Source: Schlegelella_A sp036272325
GTDB taxonomy: Bacteria; Pseudomonadota; Gammaproteobacteria; Burkholderiales; Burkholderiaceae_C
DNA length: 53,833 nucleotides
Direction of reading: 5' to 3'
NCBI GenBank assembly: GCA_036272325.1
Contig: DATAYY010000058.1
Location: 1-53,833 of the forward strand
In this document: positions 16,002 through 23,554 of the stretch, in pieces
How positions within the stretch are numbered: the stretch's first letter is position 1
Layout: each line of letters begins with the position of its first letter
The notes under the pieces: model-generated
What the model was told of the DNA's origin: nothing
The model's input: only the letters and a program-made list of their open reading frames with translations
The model's database searches: none
Translations under genes and position numbers: made by a program

Positions 16002-17540
16002 GTGAGCAATCCACCGGTCATCCGCATCCACGCCAATGACGACGTCGTCATCGCCCGGCGCCAGCTCGTCGGCGGCACGCGCGTCGAGAGCGAAGGCATC
16101 ACCGTCGCCGGCCTGATTCCTCCCGGCCACAAGGTGGCGACGCGGGCGATCGCTGCCGGCAGCCCGGTGCGCCGCTACGACCAGATCATCGGCAGTGCGA
16201 AGCTGCCGATCGCTCCCGGCCAGCACGTCCACACGCACAACCTCGCGTTCTCGAGCTTCGAGCGCGACTACGCCGCGGCGAGCGGTGCGCGGCCGACCGA
16301 GTACGCAACGGTGCCGGCGACTTTCGACGGCATCGTCCGTGTCGACGGCCGCATCGCGACGCGCAACTACATCGGCATCCTGACGTCGGTGAATTGCTCG
16401 GCGACGGTGGCGCGCGCGATCGCCGACCATTTCCGGCGCGACCTCCATCCGCAAGCGCTCGAGCGCTTCCCCAACGTCGACGGCGTCGTCGCGCTGACCC
16501 ACGGCGGCGGCTGCGCGACCGACAGCGCCGGCGAGCCGCTGCAGGTGCTGCGCCGCACCCTCGGCGGCTACGCGCGGCACGCCAACTTCGCCTCGGTGAT
16601 GGTGGTCGGCCTCGGCTGCGAGACCAACCAGATCAGCGGCCTGGTGGAGCAGGAGCGGCTCGGCGATGCGCACGGCGGGCCGGCGCTGCACGCGTTCAAC
16701 ATCCAGGAGACCGGCGGCACGAAGAAGACCGTCGCCCACGGCATCGAGCTCGTCGAGTGGCTGCTCGAGGAAGCGAACCGCGTGAGGCGGCAGCCGGTGC
16801 CGGCCAGCCACATCATGGTCGGCCTGCAGTGCGGCGGCTCCGACGGCTATTCCGGCATCAGCGCCAATCCGTCGCTCGGCGCGGCGGTCGACCGCCTGGT
16901 GCGCCACCACGGCACGGCGATCCTCTCCGAGACGCCCGAGATCTACGGCGGCGAGCACCTGCTGACGCGGCGGGCGGTGTCGAAGGAGGTCGCCGACAAG
17001 CTGATCGCGCGCATCCGCTGGTGGGAGCGCTACTGCGCGCGCAACGACGCCGCGATGGACAACAACCCGTCGGCGGGCAACAAGGCGGGCGGCCTGACGA
17101 CGATTCTCGAGAAGAGCCTCGGCGCGATCGCCAAGAGCGGCACGACCAACCTGGTCGACGTCGTCGAGTACGCGCAGCCGGTCACCGCGAACGGCCTGGT
17201 GTTCATGGACACGCCGGGCTACGACCCGGTGTCGGCGACCGGCCAGGTTGCCGGCGGCGCCAACCTGATCTGCTTCACGACCGGCCGCGGCTCGGCCTAC
17301 GGCTGCGCGCCGGCGCCGTCGCTCAAGCTTTCGACCAACAGCGCGCTCTGGCAGCAGCAGGAAGACGACATCGACATCAACTGCGGCGACGTCGTCGACG
17401 GCACGATCGGCATCGACGAGATGGGCGAGCGGATCTTTCGCCTGATGCTCGAGACCGCGTCGGGCAAGAAGACCAAGAGCGAGCTGCACGGCTATGGCCA
17501 GAACGAGTTCGTGCCCTGGTCGCTCGGCGCGGTGATGTGA
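16002..17540 (+). CDS. UxaA-family (altronate/galactarate-type) sugar-acid dehydratase
   Basis: A 512-residue dehydratase that removes water from an aldonic or aldaric acid to give the 2-keto-3-deoxy acid. It has an N-terminal SAF domain (IHANDDVVIARRQLVGGTRV; PGHKVATRAIAAG; PIAPGQHVHTHNL) and a C-terminal UxaA catalytic domain with Cys-containing motifs (ILTSVNCSATVAR, THGGGCATDS, GLGCETNQISGL, GLQCGGSDGYSGISANPSLG, DNNPSAGNKAGGLTTI). Full-length members are about 500 residues, so it is complete. The start is GTG at 16002. Together with the SDR and FAH genes it would supply the first, dehydrating, step. Whether the substrate is L-fuconate, an arabinonate or a hexonate is open. Confidence 0.88.
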   Translation: MSNPPVIRIHANDDVVIARRQLVGGTRVESEGITVAGLIPPGHKVATRAIAAGSPVRRYDQIIGSAKLPIAPGQHVHTHNLAFSSFERDYAAASGARPTEYATVPATFDGIVRVDGRIATRNYIGILTSVNCSATVARAIADHFRRDLHPQALERFPNVDGVVALTHGGGCATDSAGEPLQVLRRTLGGYARHANFASVMVVGLGCETNQISGLVEQERLGDAHGGPALHAFNIQETGGTKKTVAHGIELVEWLLEEANRVRRQPVPASHIMVGLQCGGSDGYSGISANPSLGAAVDRLVRHHGTAILSETPEIYGGEHLLTRRAVSKEVADKLIARIRWWERYCARNDAAMDNNPSAGNKAGGLTTILEKSLGAIAKSGTTNLVDVVEYAQPVTANGLVFMDTPGYDPVSATGQVAGGANLICFTTGRGSAYGCAPAPSLKLSTNSALWQQQEDDIDINCGDVVDGTIGIDEMGERIFRLMLETASGKKTKSELHGYGQNEFVPWSLGAVM

Positions 17541-17582
17541 GCGTCGCGCCGCCGCGTTGACGCTCGCGCCGCTCGGCCCGCG

Positions 17583-18353
17583 TCAATCCAGCTCTATCCA
17601 GGCCGGCGCGTGGTCGCTCGCGTTGTCGCGGCCGCGGACATGCTTGTCGACCCCCGCTCGAACGAGGCGCGACTGAATGCTCTCGCTCAGCAGCAGGTGA
17701 TCGATGCGCAGGCCGGCGTCACGCGGCCAGCCATTCCTCAGGTAGTCCCAGAAGGTGTAGATGCGCTCGTCGGGGTGAAGCGCGCGGATCGCGTCGAGCC
17801 AGCCTTGCTCGAGCAGCCGCCGATAGGCGGCGCGCGGCGACGGCTGCAGCAGCGCGTTGTTCAGCCACGAGCGCGTCGCGTAGATGTCGGCGTCGGTCGG
17901 CACGACGTTGTAGTCGCCGGCGAGGACGACCGGATGGCCGCCGTCGGCGAGAGCGCGCGCATGGCCGAGCAGGCGCTCGAACCAGGCGAGCTTGTAGTCG
18001 AACTTCGGCCCCGGCTGCGGGTTGCCGTTGGGCAGGTAGATCGAGGCGACGAGAACGCCCGCGACGGCAGCCTCGAGGTAGCGCGCGTGCTGATCCGCGG
18101 CGTCGCCAGGCAGCTCGCGCCGCGAGACCACGGGCACGGCGCCGCGCGCGAGCAGGGCGACGCCGTTCCAGGTCCGCTGGCCGCGCCAGGCCGCGCCGTA
18201 CCCCGCAGCCTCGAGGGCCGCACGCGGGAACTCGCCGTCGGCCGCCTTCAGCTCCTGCAGGGCAACGACATCCGGCCGCGCCTCGGCGAGCCACTCGAGC
18301 AGGAGCGGCAGCCGGCGGTTGACGCCGTTGATGTTCCAGGTCGCGATCTTCAG
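17583..18353 (-). CDS. xth: exodeoxyribonuclease III
   Basis: A 256-residue Mg-dependent AP endonuclease and 3'-5' exonuclease acting in base-excision repair. Motifs: KIATWNINGVNRRL, VVALQELKA (metal Glu), LVASIYLPNGNP, LAGDYNVVPTDADIYA, IYTFWDYLRNGWPRDAGLRI, then DHLL, and the C-terminal DNASDHAPAWIELD with the catalytic His. The family normally starts MKI; here the codon at that exact place is CTG (18353), four bases overlapping the YihY stop as CTGA. No ATG, GTG or TTG occurs in frame for many codons upstream, so a CTG start with translational coupling is the best reading. Confidence 0.9.
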   Translation of the reverse strand: MKIATWNINGVNRRLPLLLEWLAEARPDVVALQELKAADGEFPRAALEAAGYGAAWRGQRTWNGVALLARGAVPVVSRRELPGDAADQHARYLEAAVAGVLVASIYLPNGNPQPGPKFDYKLAWFERLLGHARALADGGHPVVLAGDYNVVPTDADIYATRSWLNNALLQPSPRAAYRRLLEQGWLDAIRALHPDERIYTFWDYLRNGWPRDAGLRIDHLLLSESIQSRLVRAGVDKHVRGRDNASDHAPAWIELD

Positions 18354-19504
18354 AGGCGGCGCAGCAGTCGGGGAAGAGCAAAGCGTAGCGCCAGCAGCAG
18401 CGCGACGCCGGCGCCGACGTCGCCGATCGACGATGCCGGCCGGGTGCCGGCTGCCCGGGAGCGGGCGTCGGCGGTCGCACCCGCAACCGCGGTGTTGAGG
18501 ACGGCGGGGACATCGTCGCGGCGGCCCGGATCGCTTCGCGTCGGCGCCTTCTGGTCGGCCGCGGCGGCCTTTTCGCCGGCAGCGTGCTCGGCGGTTGCGA
18601 CGTCCTGCATCGAGCCGAGCGTGCGCGCGTAGACCCAGGTGAACTCGGCGCCGAGGAGAAAGATCTGCGCCGAGTAGTAGACCCAGAGGAAGACGATCAC
18701 GAGCGACGCCGCGGCGCCGAAGCCGGAGGCGATGCCGCTCTTGCCGATGTAGATGCCGATCAGGAACTTGCCGACCGTGAACAGCAGCGCGGTGACGAGG
18801 GCGCCAAGCCAGACGTCGTGCCACTGCACGTGCACGCGCGGCATCATCTTGTAGATCATCGCGAAGACGATGGTCGTGAGGCCGAAGCCGACCAGGATGT
18901 TGACTCCCTGGGCGAGCACCACCCAGCCGCCGAACATCGGTCCCCACCATTTGCCGAGCGCCGAGATGACGGCGCCGAGCACGAGCGAGACCATCAGCAG
19001 GAACGCCAGACCGAGGATCATTCCGAACGAGAGCAGGCGGGCGCGCAGCAGCGACCAGGGGCCGCCCTTCTTCCGCGCCGGCGCGCGCCAGATGCGGTCG
19101 AGGTCGTCCTGCAGCTCGGCGAACACCGTCGTCGCGCCGAAGACGACAATGGCGATGCCGGCGATCGTGCCGAGGACGCCGTGGCTCGGCCTGCTGGCGC
19201 TGGCGAGCAACCCTTGCACGGCCTGCGCCGCATCCCGGCCCATCAGGCCCTGCAGCTGGGCGAACAGCTCGCCACGCACCGCCTCCTCGCCGAACGCGAG
19301 CCCGGCGACCGAGACCACGATCAGGAGCAGCGGCGCGAGCGAGAAGACCGTGTAGTAAGAGAGCGCGGCACCCATGCTCGGCGCGTAGTCGTCGAGCCAC
19401 GCCGAGACCGAGCTCGCGACGAGCGTTCGCCAGGTCCGCAACGATCGTCGAGCGGCAGTCCGCTGCGACCCGGCGACGGCAGGAGCCCGACCGCGCCGGC
19501 TCAT
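18350..19504 (-). CDS. YihY/UPF0761 family inner-membrane protein
   Basis: A 384-residue integral membrane protein of the YihY (formerly RNase BN/BrkB) family; its true biochemical role is unsettled. About six membrane helices are visible: LSYYTVFSLAPLLLIVVSVAG, VLGTIAGIAIVVFGATTVFA, FGMILGLAFLLMVSLVLGAV, VNILVGFGLTTIVFAMIYKM, VWLGALVTALLFTVGKFLIG and AASLVIVFLWVYYSAQIFLL. Family motifs present are ALSYYTVFSLAP, ELQDDLDRIW and GAEFTWVYA. After the core there is a long, charged, low-complexity tail (about residues 290-360) and a last hydrophobic segment. ATG 19504 overlaps the stop of the 89-residue gene by one base; the 3' end overlaps xth by four. Confidence 0.88.
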   Translation of the reverse strand: MSRRGRAPAVAGSQRTAARRSLRTWRTLVASSVSAWLDDYAPSMGAALSYYTVFSLAPLLLIVVSVAGLAFGEEAVRGELFAQLQGLMGRDAAQAVQGLLASASRPSHGVLGTIAGIAIVVFGATTVFAELQDDLDRIWRAPARKKGGPWSLLRARLLSFGMILGLAFLLMVSLVLGAVISALGKWWGPMFGGWVVLAQGVNILVGFGLTTIVFAMIYKMMPRVHVQWHDVWLGALVTALLFTVGKFLIGIYIGKSGIASGFGAAASLVIVFLWVYYSAQIFLLGAEFTWVYARTLGSMQDVATAEHAAGEKAAAADQKAPTRSDPGRRDDVPAVLNTAVAGATADARSRAAGTRPASSIGDVGAGVALLLALRFALPRLLRRL

Positions 19505-19773
19505 CACCGCCGCGAGTTGAACAGACGATCGAGAACGTCGGGCGGCAGCGAGGTCGGCAACTCGACGACGTCGAGCCCGTGCTTGAGGTCGTACGACGAG
19601 GCCCGCCAGCCGGCTTCGCCGCTCTCGGCGGCCGGCGGCGCATGCTCGTCGTCGGGCTCGCGGCCCGGCTTCGGCGAGCCGTCGTCCTCGCGGGCGACGT
19701 TGCGAGACATGCTGCCGGGCCAGGTCTCGGGACGACGAAAGCGCGCAGGGAATCGGTGCTTCTTCAGGGACAT
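19504..19773 (-). CDS. small conserved hypothetical protein (89 aa)
   Basis: The protein opens with a basic, Arg-rich part (MSLKKHRFPARFRRPETWPG), continues through a charged low-complexity middle, and ends in a conserved-looking tail: WRASSYDLKHGLDVVELPTS, then LPPDVLDRLF. I have seen short betaproteobacterial proteins with a similar SSYDL-GLDV tail, but know no function. No signal peptide and no membrane helix. Its stop overlaps the YihY start by one base (TGATG), which suggests co-translation with that membrane protein. Confidence 0.65.
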   Translation of the reverse strand: MSLKKHRFPARFRRPETWPGSMSRNVAREDDGSPKPGREPDDEHAPPAAESGEAGWRASSYDLKHGLDVVELPTSLPPDVLDRLFNSRR

Positions 19774-19905
19774 GGCAGGTGCTCGCTGGTCGGTCCCGGG
19801 GGCAATGACCGTGCCCGCGACGGTCGTCGCAGCCCGGGCGCACGAAGCTTGCCAAGAAGAGAGGACGCCGGTGTGTGCCGCCTGCACCGTACCCGGGTTC
19901 GAGCC

Positions 19906-20142
19906 ATGACGACGATGACTGCACACGCTCCTCCGACACCCTCCTTCGAAGATGCGGGCGGCCGGTTCGAAGTGCGCTCGATCACCGGCGCCTGCTACAC
20001 CCTGATCGAGGAGATCGACCGCAAGGGCGCGCGCAGCTACCACACCGCCTACGCGCTGCTGCCGGTGGTGGCCAATGACGACGGCAGCTTCACCCTCGTC
20101 GACACCGGCACCCGGCTGGTCCGGATCGGAAACCACCACTGA
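19906..20142 (+). CDS. small hypothetical protein (78 aa)
   Basis: The protein is MTTMTAHAPPTPSFEDAGGR followed by FEVRSITGACYTLIEEIDRK and a run of short strands (SYHTAYALLPVVANDDGSFT, LVDTGTRLVRI). It looks like a small all-beta domain. It is divergent from the 89-residue gene. No membrane segment and no recognisable family; the regular hydrophobic/charged alternation and a stop followed at once by another coding stretch support it as a gene. Confidence 0.6.
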   Translation: MTTMTAHAPPTPSFEDAGGRFEVRSITGACYTLIEEIDRKGARSYHTAYALLPVVANDDGSFTLVDTGTRLVRIGNHH

Positions 20143-20200
20143 CGATCCCGCGCGCGAGGCACACCCGTTGCCAGCCGCACTTCTCCCGACCTGCCCTGAC

Positions 20201-20545
20201 GTGGCAAAGCACCCCGCACCCGGTGTCGCCGGGACGCCCGACGGCGTGCCGGCGCGCCGCCCCTCGAGCGCAAGCAGCGACCACTGGAAGCGCTTGCTGC
20301 GGCGGCCGTCGCGCGCCCCGGTCGCGCTGGCGCCGGATGCGTTCGTCGACGAGCTGAACCGGCGCCTGCACGCCGACCCTTCGGCGACGGACGAGACCCG
20401 ATTCGTCGTCGCGCTCGGCGCCGACGGCAGTGTCGTCGGCACGACCTGGGAAGGCCCGGAGGCGATGAAGCCGGTCATCGCCCGCATCGTCAAGAGCGTC
20501 ATCGGCGAATACGAGGCCGGCCAACCGTTCCTCTTCGACCGCTGA
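20201..20545 (+). CDS. small hypothetical protein (about 114 aa, start uncertain)
   Basis: The convincing part is the C-terminal 85 residues: DHWKRLLRRPSRAPVALAPD, AFVDELNRRLHADPSATDE, TRFVVALGADGSVVGTTWEG and AMKPVIARIVKSVIGEYEAG, a mixed alpha/beta pattern ending QPFLFDR. The upstream portion is Pro/Ala-rich and less gene-like. I chose GTG at 20201, after the stop of the preceding small gene; an ATG at 20075 overlapping that gene is the alternative. Function unknown. Confidence 0.5.
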   Translation: MAKHPAPGVAGTPDGVPARRPSSASSDHWKRLLRRPSRAPVALAPDAFVDELNRRLHADPSATDETRFVVALGADGSVVGTTWEGPEAMKPVIARIVKSVIGEYEAGQPFLFDR

Positions 20546-20566
20546 GCCGCGGGCGCGGCGCCGGCG

Positions 20567-21790
20567 CTACGGCGCCTTGAAGTGCTTGCTGAGCTTGATT
20601 CCCTGGCCCTGGTACGACGAGCGCGCGCCCTGGCCGTAGAGCACGTGCGGCACCGAGATCAGCCGCTCGTAGGCGAGGCGGCCGACCAGCTGGCCGTGCT
20701 CGAGGACGAACGGCACTTCGTACGAGCGCACCTCGAGCACCGCGCGCGAGCCCTCGCCGCCGGCGTCGCCATGGCCGAAGCCAGGATCGAAGAAGCCGGC
20801 GTAGTGGACGCGGAACTCGCCGACGAGCGTGTCGTAGGCGATCATTTCGGCGGCGTAGCCAGGCGGTACGCGAACGGCCTCCTGCGAGGCGAGGATGTAG
20901 AACTCGGCCGGGTCGAGGATCAGTCCGCCGCGCTCGGGTGCTCGCACCGGCTCCCAGTAGTCGGCGACGGCGTAATGGCCGACGCGGTCGATGTCGACCA
21001 GGCCGGCGTGGCTCTTTGCGCGGTAGCCGATGACGCCGCCCGAGCGGCGACCCTGCAGGTCGACCCGGACGGGGACGCCGTTGACGATCTCGATGCTGCG
21101 CGCGGCACCATCGGCCTCGGGGTCGGCCGACTGCACGAGGCCGTGCTCTTCCTGGAGCCGGCGCATGAAGCCGTCGCTCGCGATCGGCCGGCCGCGCCGC
21201 AACCGCAACTGGCTGAGACGCGAGCCCTTCCTGACGAGAACGCTGAAGGTGCGCGGCGAAACCTCGGCATAGAGCATGCCGCTGTACTGCTCACGGACCT
21301 GGTCGAACGCGGTGCCGCGGTCGGTGATCAGGCGGGTGAAGATGTCGAGCCGGCCGGTCGAGCTTTTCGGGTTGCCCATCGCCGAGGTGCGATGGCGCAG
21401 GTCCAAGCCCTCGAGCAGGGGAATGATGTAGACGCAGCCCTTCTCGAGCACCCCGCCGGCAGTGATGTCCATCGCGTGCATCGCGAACTCGTCGAGCTTG
21501 GCCTTGACCGAGCCCGACCCCGGTAGGAAGCTCGCGCGCACGCGGTACGCGGTCGGCCCGAGGCGCAGGTCGAGGCTCGCCGGCTGGAACTGATCGTCGG
21601 TGATCGGCTCGAGAGCGAAGATCTCCTTGCGAACGACCATCGCGCGCAGGTCCTGGCTCGGCACGATCCCGGTCGAGTGCAGGCGGCTCGCGTCGTCGCC
21701 GCCATCGGAAGCACCGGAGAGGAGGTCGTCGGCAGTGGGATCGGCAGCGCCGGCGAGGTCGCGGCCGGCGGGCTCGGAGGTCGTGGACAT
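20567..21790 (-). CDS. dcd: 2'-deoxycytidine 5'-triphosphate deaminase, two-domain type
   Basis: A 407-residue protein of the tandem dCTP deaminase type (two dUTPase-like domains), which converts dCTP to dUTP for thymidylate supply. N-domain: ITDDQFQPASLDLRLGPTAY, SAMGNPKSSTGRLDIFTRLI. C-domain: RGGLILDPAEFYILASQEAV, IAYDTLVGEFRVHYAGFFDP, GFGHGDAGGEGSRAVLEVRS, HGQLVGRLAYERL, with the final GQGIKLSKHFK. This is about twice the length of E. coli Dcd (193 residues). The first 45 residues are Ala/Asp/Ser-rich and probably disordered. I chose ATG 21790; an upstream ATG would add only a basic extension. It is convergent with the small gene at 20201. Confidence 0.88.
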   Translation of the reverse strand: MSTTSEPAGRDLAGAADPTADDLLSGASDGGDDASRLHSTGIVPSQDLRAMVVRKEIFALEPITDDQFQPASLDLRLGPTAYRVRASFLPGSGSVKAKLDEFAMHAMDITAGGVLEKGCVYIIPLLEGLDLRHRTSAMGNPKSSTGRLDIFTRLITDRGTAFDQVREQYSGMLYAEVSPRTFSVLVRKGSRLSQLRLRRGRPIASDGFMRRLQEEHGLVQSADPEADGAARSIEIVNGVPVRVDLQGRRSGGVIGYRAKSHAGLVDIDRVGHYAVADYWEPVRAPERGGLILDPAEFYILASQEAVRVPPGYAAEMIAYDTLVGEFRVHYAGFFDPGFGHGDAGGEGSRAVLEVRSYEVPFVLEHGQLVGRLAYERLISVPHVLYGQGARSSYQGQGIKLSKHFKAP

Positions 21791-21816
21791 GGTGGCGCGC
21801 CGCAGTGTAGGGCGTC

Positions 21817-23055
21817 TCACGCAGGCGCCATCGCGGCGCGCCGCTGCGCCCGGTTGCCGCGCAACAGGAGGAGCGCGATGCTCAGGTTGAGCAGGTTCCA
21901 GGCGATGCCGTTCAGGAACGCCGCGTGGTACGAGCCGGTGAGGTCGAACACCTTGCCGGACATCCAGCCGCCGAGCGCCATCCCGAACAGCGTGAACATG
22001 AGGATGGTGCCGGTGCGCCCGCCCGCTTCGGCGGCCGGGAAGTGCTCGCGAACGATGATCGCGTACGACGGCACGATGCCACCCTGGAACAGGCCGAACA
22101 GCGCCGAGACGACATAGAGCGACGCGAGCGAATCGAACGGCAAGAAGAGCAGCAGGGCCGTTCCCTGCAGCGCCGAGCCGAGCAGGAGCGTGCGCAGGCC
22201 GCCGATCCGATCGCAGATCGCGCCCGAGACGAGCCGGCTGACGACGCCGAAGGCGAGCATCAGCGACAGCATCTGGGCGCCGCGCGCGGCGCCATAGCCG
22301 AGGTCGCCGCAGTAGGCGACGATGTGGACCTGCGGCATCGACATCGCGACGCAGCAGGCGACGCCGGCGATGCAGAGCAACCTCTGCGCGGCATTCTTCG
22401 ACAAGCCGAACGGCCGGCTCGAATCGACCGGTGCTGCAGCGACGTTAGCGGCGCCGGGCGGCGCGATCGCCGGCGGCCGCGCGCGCATGAGGAGCGCGAA
22501 GGCGGCCATCGTCACGAACGAAAAGACGCCGAGGCCGACATAGGTCTGGCGCCAGCCGACGCTGGCGATGAAATGCTGGACGATCGGCGGCCAGATCGCG
22601 CCGGCGACGTAGTTGCCGCTGGCGCAGATCGCGACCGCGATGCCGCGCCGGCGCTCGAACCAGAGCGCGGTGTCGGCGACGAGCGGCGCGAAGCTCGCCG
22701 AGCTGCCGATCAGGCCGAGCAGGATGCCGTGGGCCAGCGCGAAGCTCCAGATGCTGCCGGCGAGCGCGGCCGCGACGAAGCCGGCGCCGAGGCCCGCTGC
22801 GCCGATCAGGAGCGGGACGACGACGCCGCGCCGGTCGGCGAGCCGGCCCATGAAGACGCCGCCGATGCCGAAGCCCACCATCAGCAGCGTGTACGGCAGC
22901 GACGCATCGGCGCGCGCAATGCCGAACTCGGCCTGCACGCTCGGCAGGACGACGGCGACGACGTACATGGCGCTGCTGCCGACCGTCATCAGGACGAGCG
23001 CGACCGCGAGGCGGCCCCAGGCGTAGCGCGAGTCGACTGCGTGCGGGATGGTCAT
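21817..23055 (-). CDS. MFS transporter
   Basis: A 412-residue major-facilitator protein with about 12 membrane helices. Motifs: MGRLADRRGVVVPLLIG in the loop 2-3 position (G-x3-D-R-x-G), ADTALWFERRRGIAVAICAS and WRQTYVGLGVFSFVT before the central loop, and a second-half loop SRLVSGAICDRIGGLRTLL. The pattern resembles the monocarboxylate/oxalate-formate-antiporter-like MFS group, but no substrate can be named. The ATG at 23055 is the first after the response-regulator stop (34 bases). Confidence 0.85.
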   Translation of the reverse strand: MTIPHAVDSRYAWGRLAVALVLMTVGSSAMYVVAVVLPSVQAEFGIARADASLPYTLLMVGFGIGGVFMGRLADRRGVVVPLLIGAAGLGAGFVAAALAGSIWSFALAHGILLGLIGSSASFAPLVADTALWFERRRGIAVAICASGNYVAGAIWPPIVQHFIASVGWRQTYVGLGVFSFVTMAAFALLMRARPPAIAPPGAANVAAAPVDSSRPFGLSKNAAQRLLCIAGVACCVAMSMPQVHIVAYCGDLGYGAARGAQMLSLMLAFGVVSRLVSGAICDRIGGLRTLLLGSALQGTALLLFLPFDSLASLYVVSALFGLFQGGIVPSYAIIVREHFPAAEAGGRTGTILMFTLFGMALGGWMSGKVFDLTGSYHAAFLNGIAWNLLNLSIALLLLRGNRAQRRAAMAPA

Positions 23056-23089
23056 GGCCGATTGTCGCCAACGGCGACGCACGGCCTGC

Positions 23090-23545
23090 CTAGGTCGCGG
23101 TGCGTCGGCTCCGCTCGGCCTCGCGCAACTCGCGCGCCGCCTCGTCGAGCAAGGTCTCGAGCTGGTTCGGCTCGACCGGCTTCAACAAGTGGTGGCGAAA
23201 GCCCGCGCTGAGGCTGCGCTGTCGGTCCGACGCCTGACCGAAGCCGCTCATGGCGATCGCGTAGCGCGGGCGCTCGGCACCCAGGCGCGTCATCAGGTCC
23301 CAGCCATCGCCGTCGGGAAGGCCGATGTCGGAGATGAGGACGTCACAGCGCGCCGCCGGGATGGCGATGAGCGCCTCGTGCAATGTCGCCGCCGAACAGA
23401 CGGTGTGGCCGAGCTGCTCGAGCAGAAGGCCGAGCAGGAAGCGCGTGTCCTCGTGGTTTTCGACGACGCAAATGCGCAGCGGCCGCGCCCCCGCCGCGTA
23501 GCCGGCGGATGAATCGGAGCCGCCCGAAGGTCGCGACGAGTCCAT
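23090..23545 (-). CDS. single-domain response regulator
   Basis: A 151-residue stand-alone receiver with no output domain. After a short Ser/Gly-rich head the CheY fold starts at ICVVENHEDTRFLLGLLLEQ; phospho-acceptor Asp73 is in LISDIGLPDGDGW, the switch Ser in IAMSGFGQ and the invariant Lys in LLKPVE. The acidic pocket reads E29-N30 rather than DD, as is common for receivers paired with hybrid PAS kinases. It lies nine bases after the stop of the 1406-residue kinase on the same strand, so it is almost certainly its partner. With no DNA-binding domain it probably acts through protein contacts or a phosphorelay. Confidence 0.9.
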   Translation of the reverse strand: MDSSRPSGGSDSSAGYAAGARPLRICVVENHEDTRFLLGLLLEQLGHTVCSAATLHEALIAIPAARCDVLISDIGLPDGDGWDLMTRLGAERPRYAIAMSGFGQASDRQRSLSAGFRHHLLKPVEPNQLETLLDEAARELREAERSRRTAT

Positions 23546-23554
23546 GGGCGCAGC

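Noticed and set aside
19896..19905. GGTTCGAGCC, resembling the T-loop of a tRNA
   Set aside because: No acceptor, D or anticodon arm can be formed around it on either strand and the T-stem does not pair.
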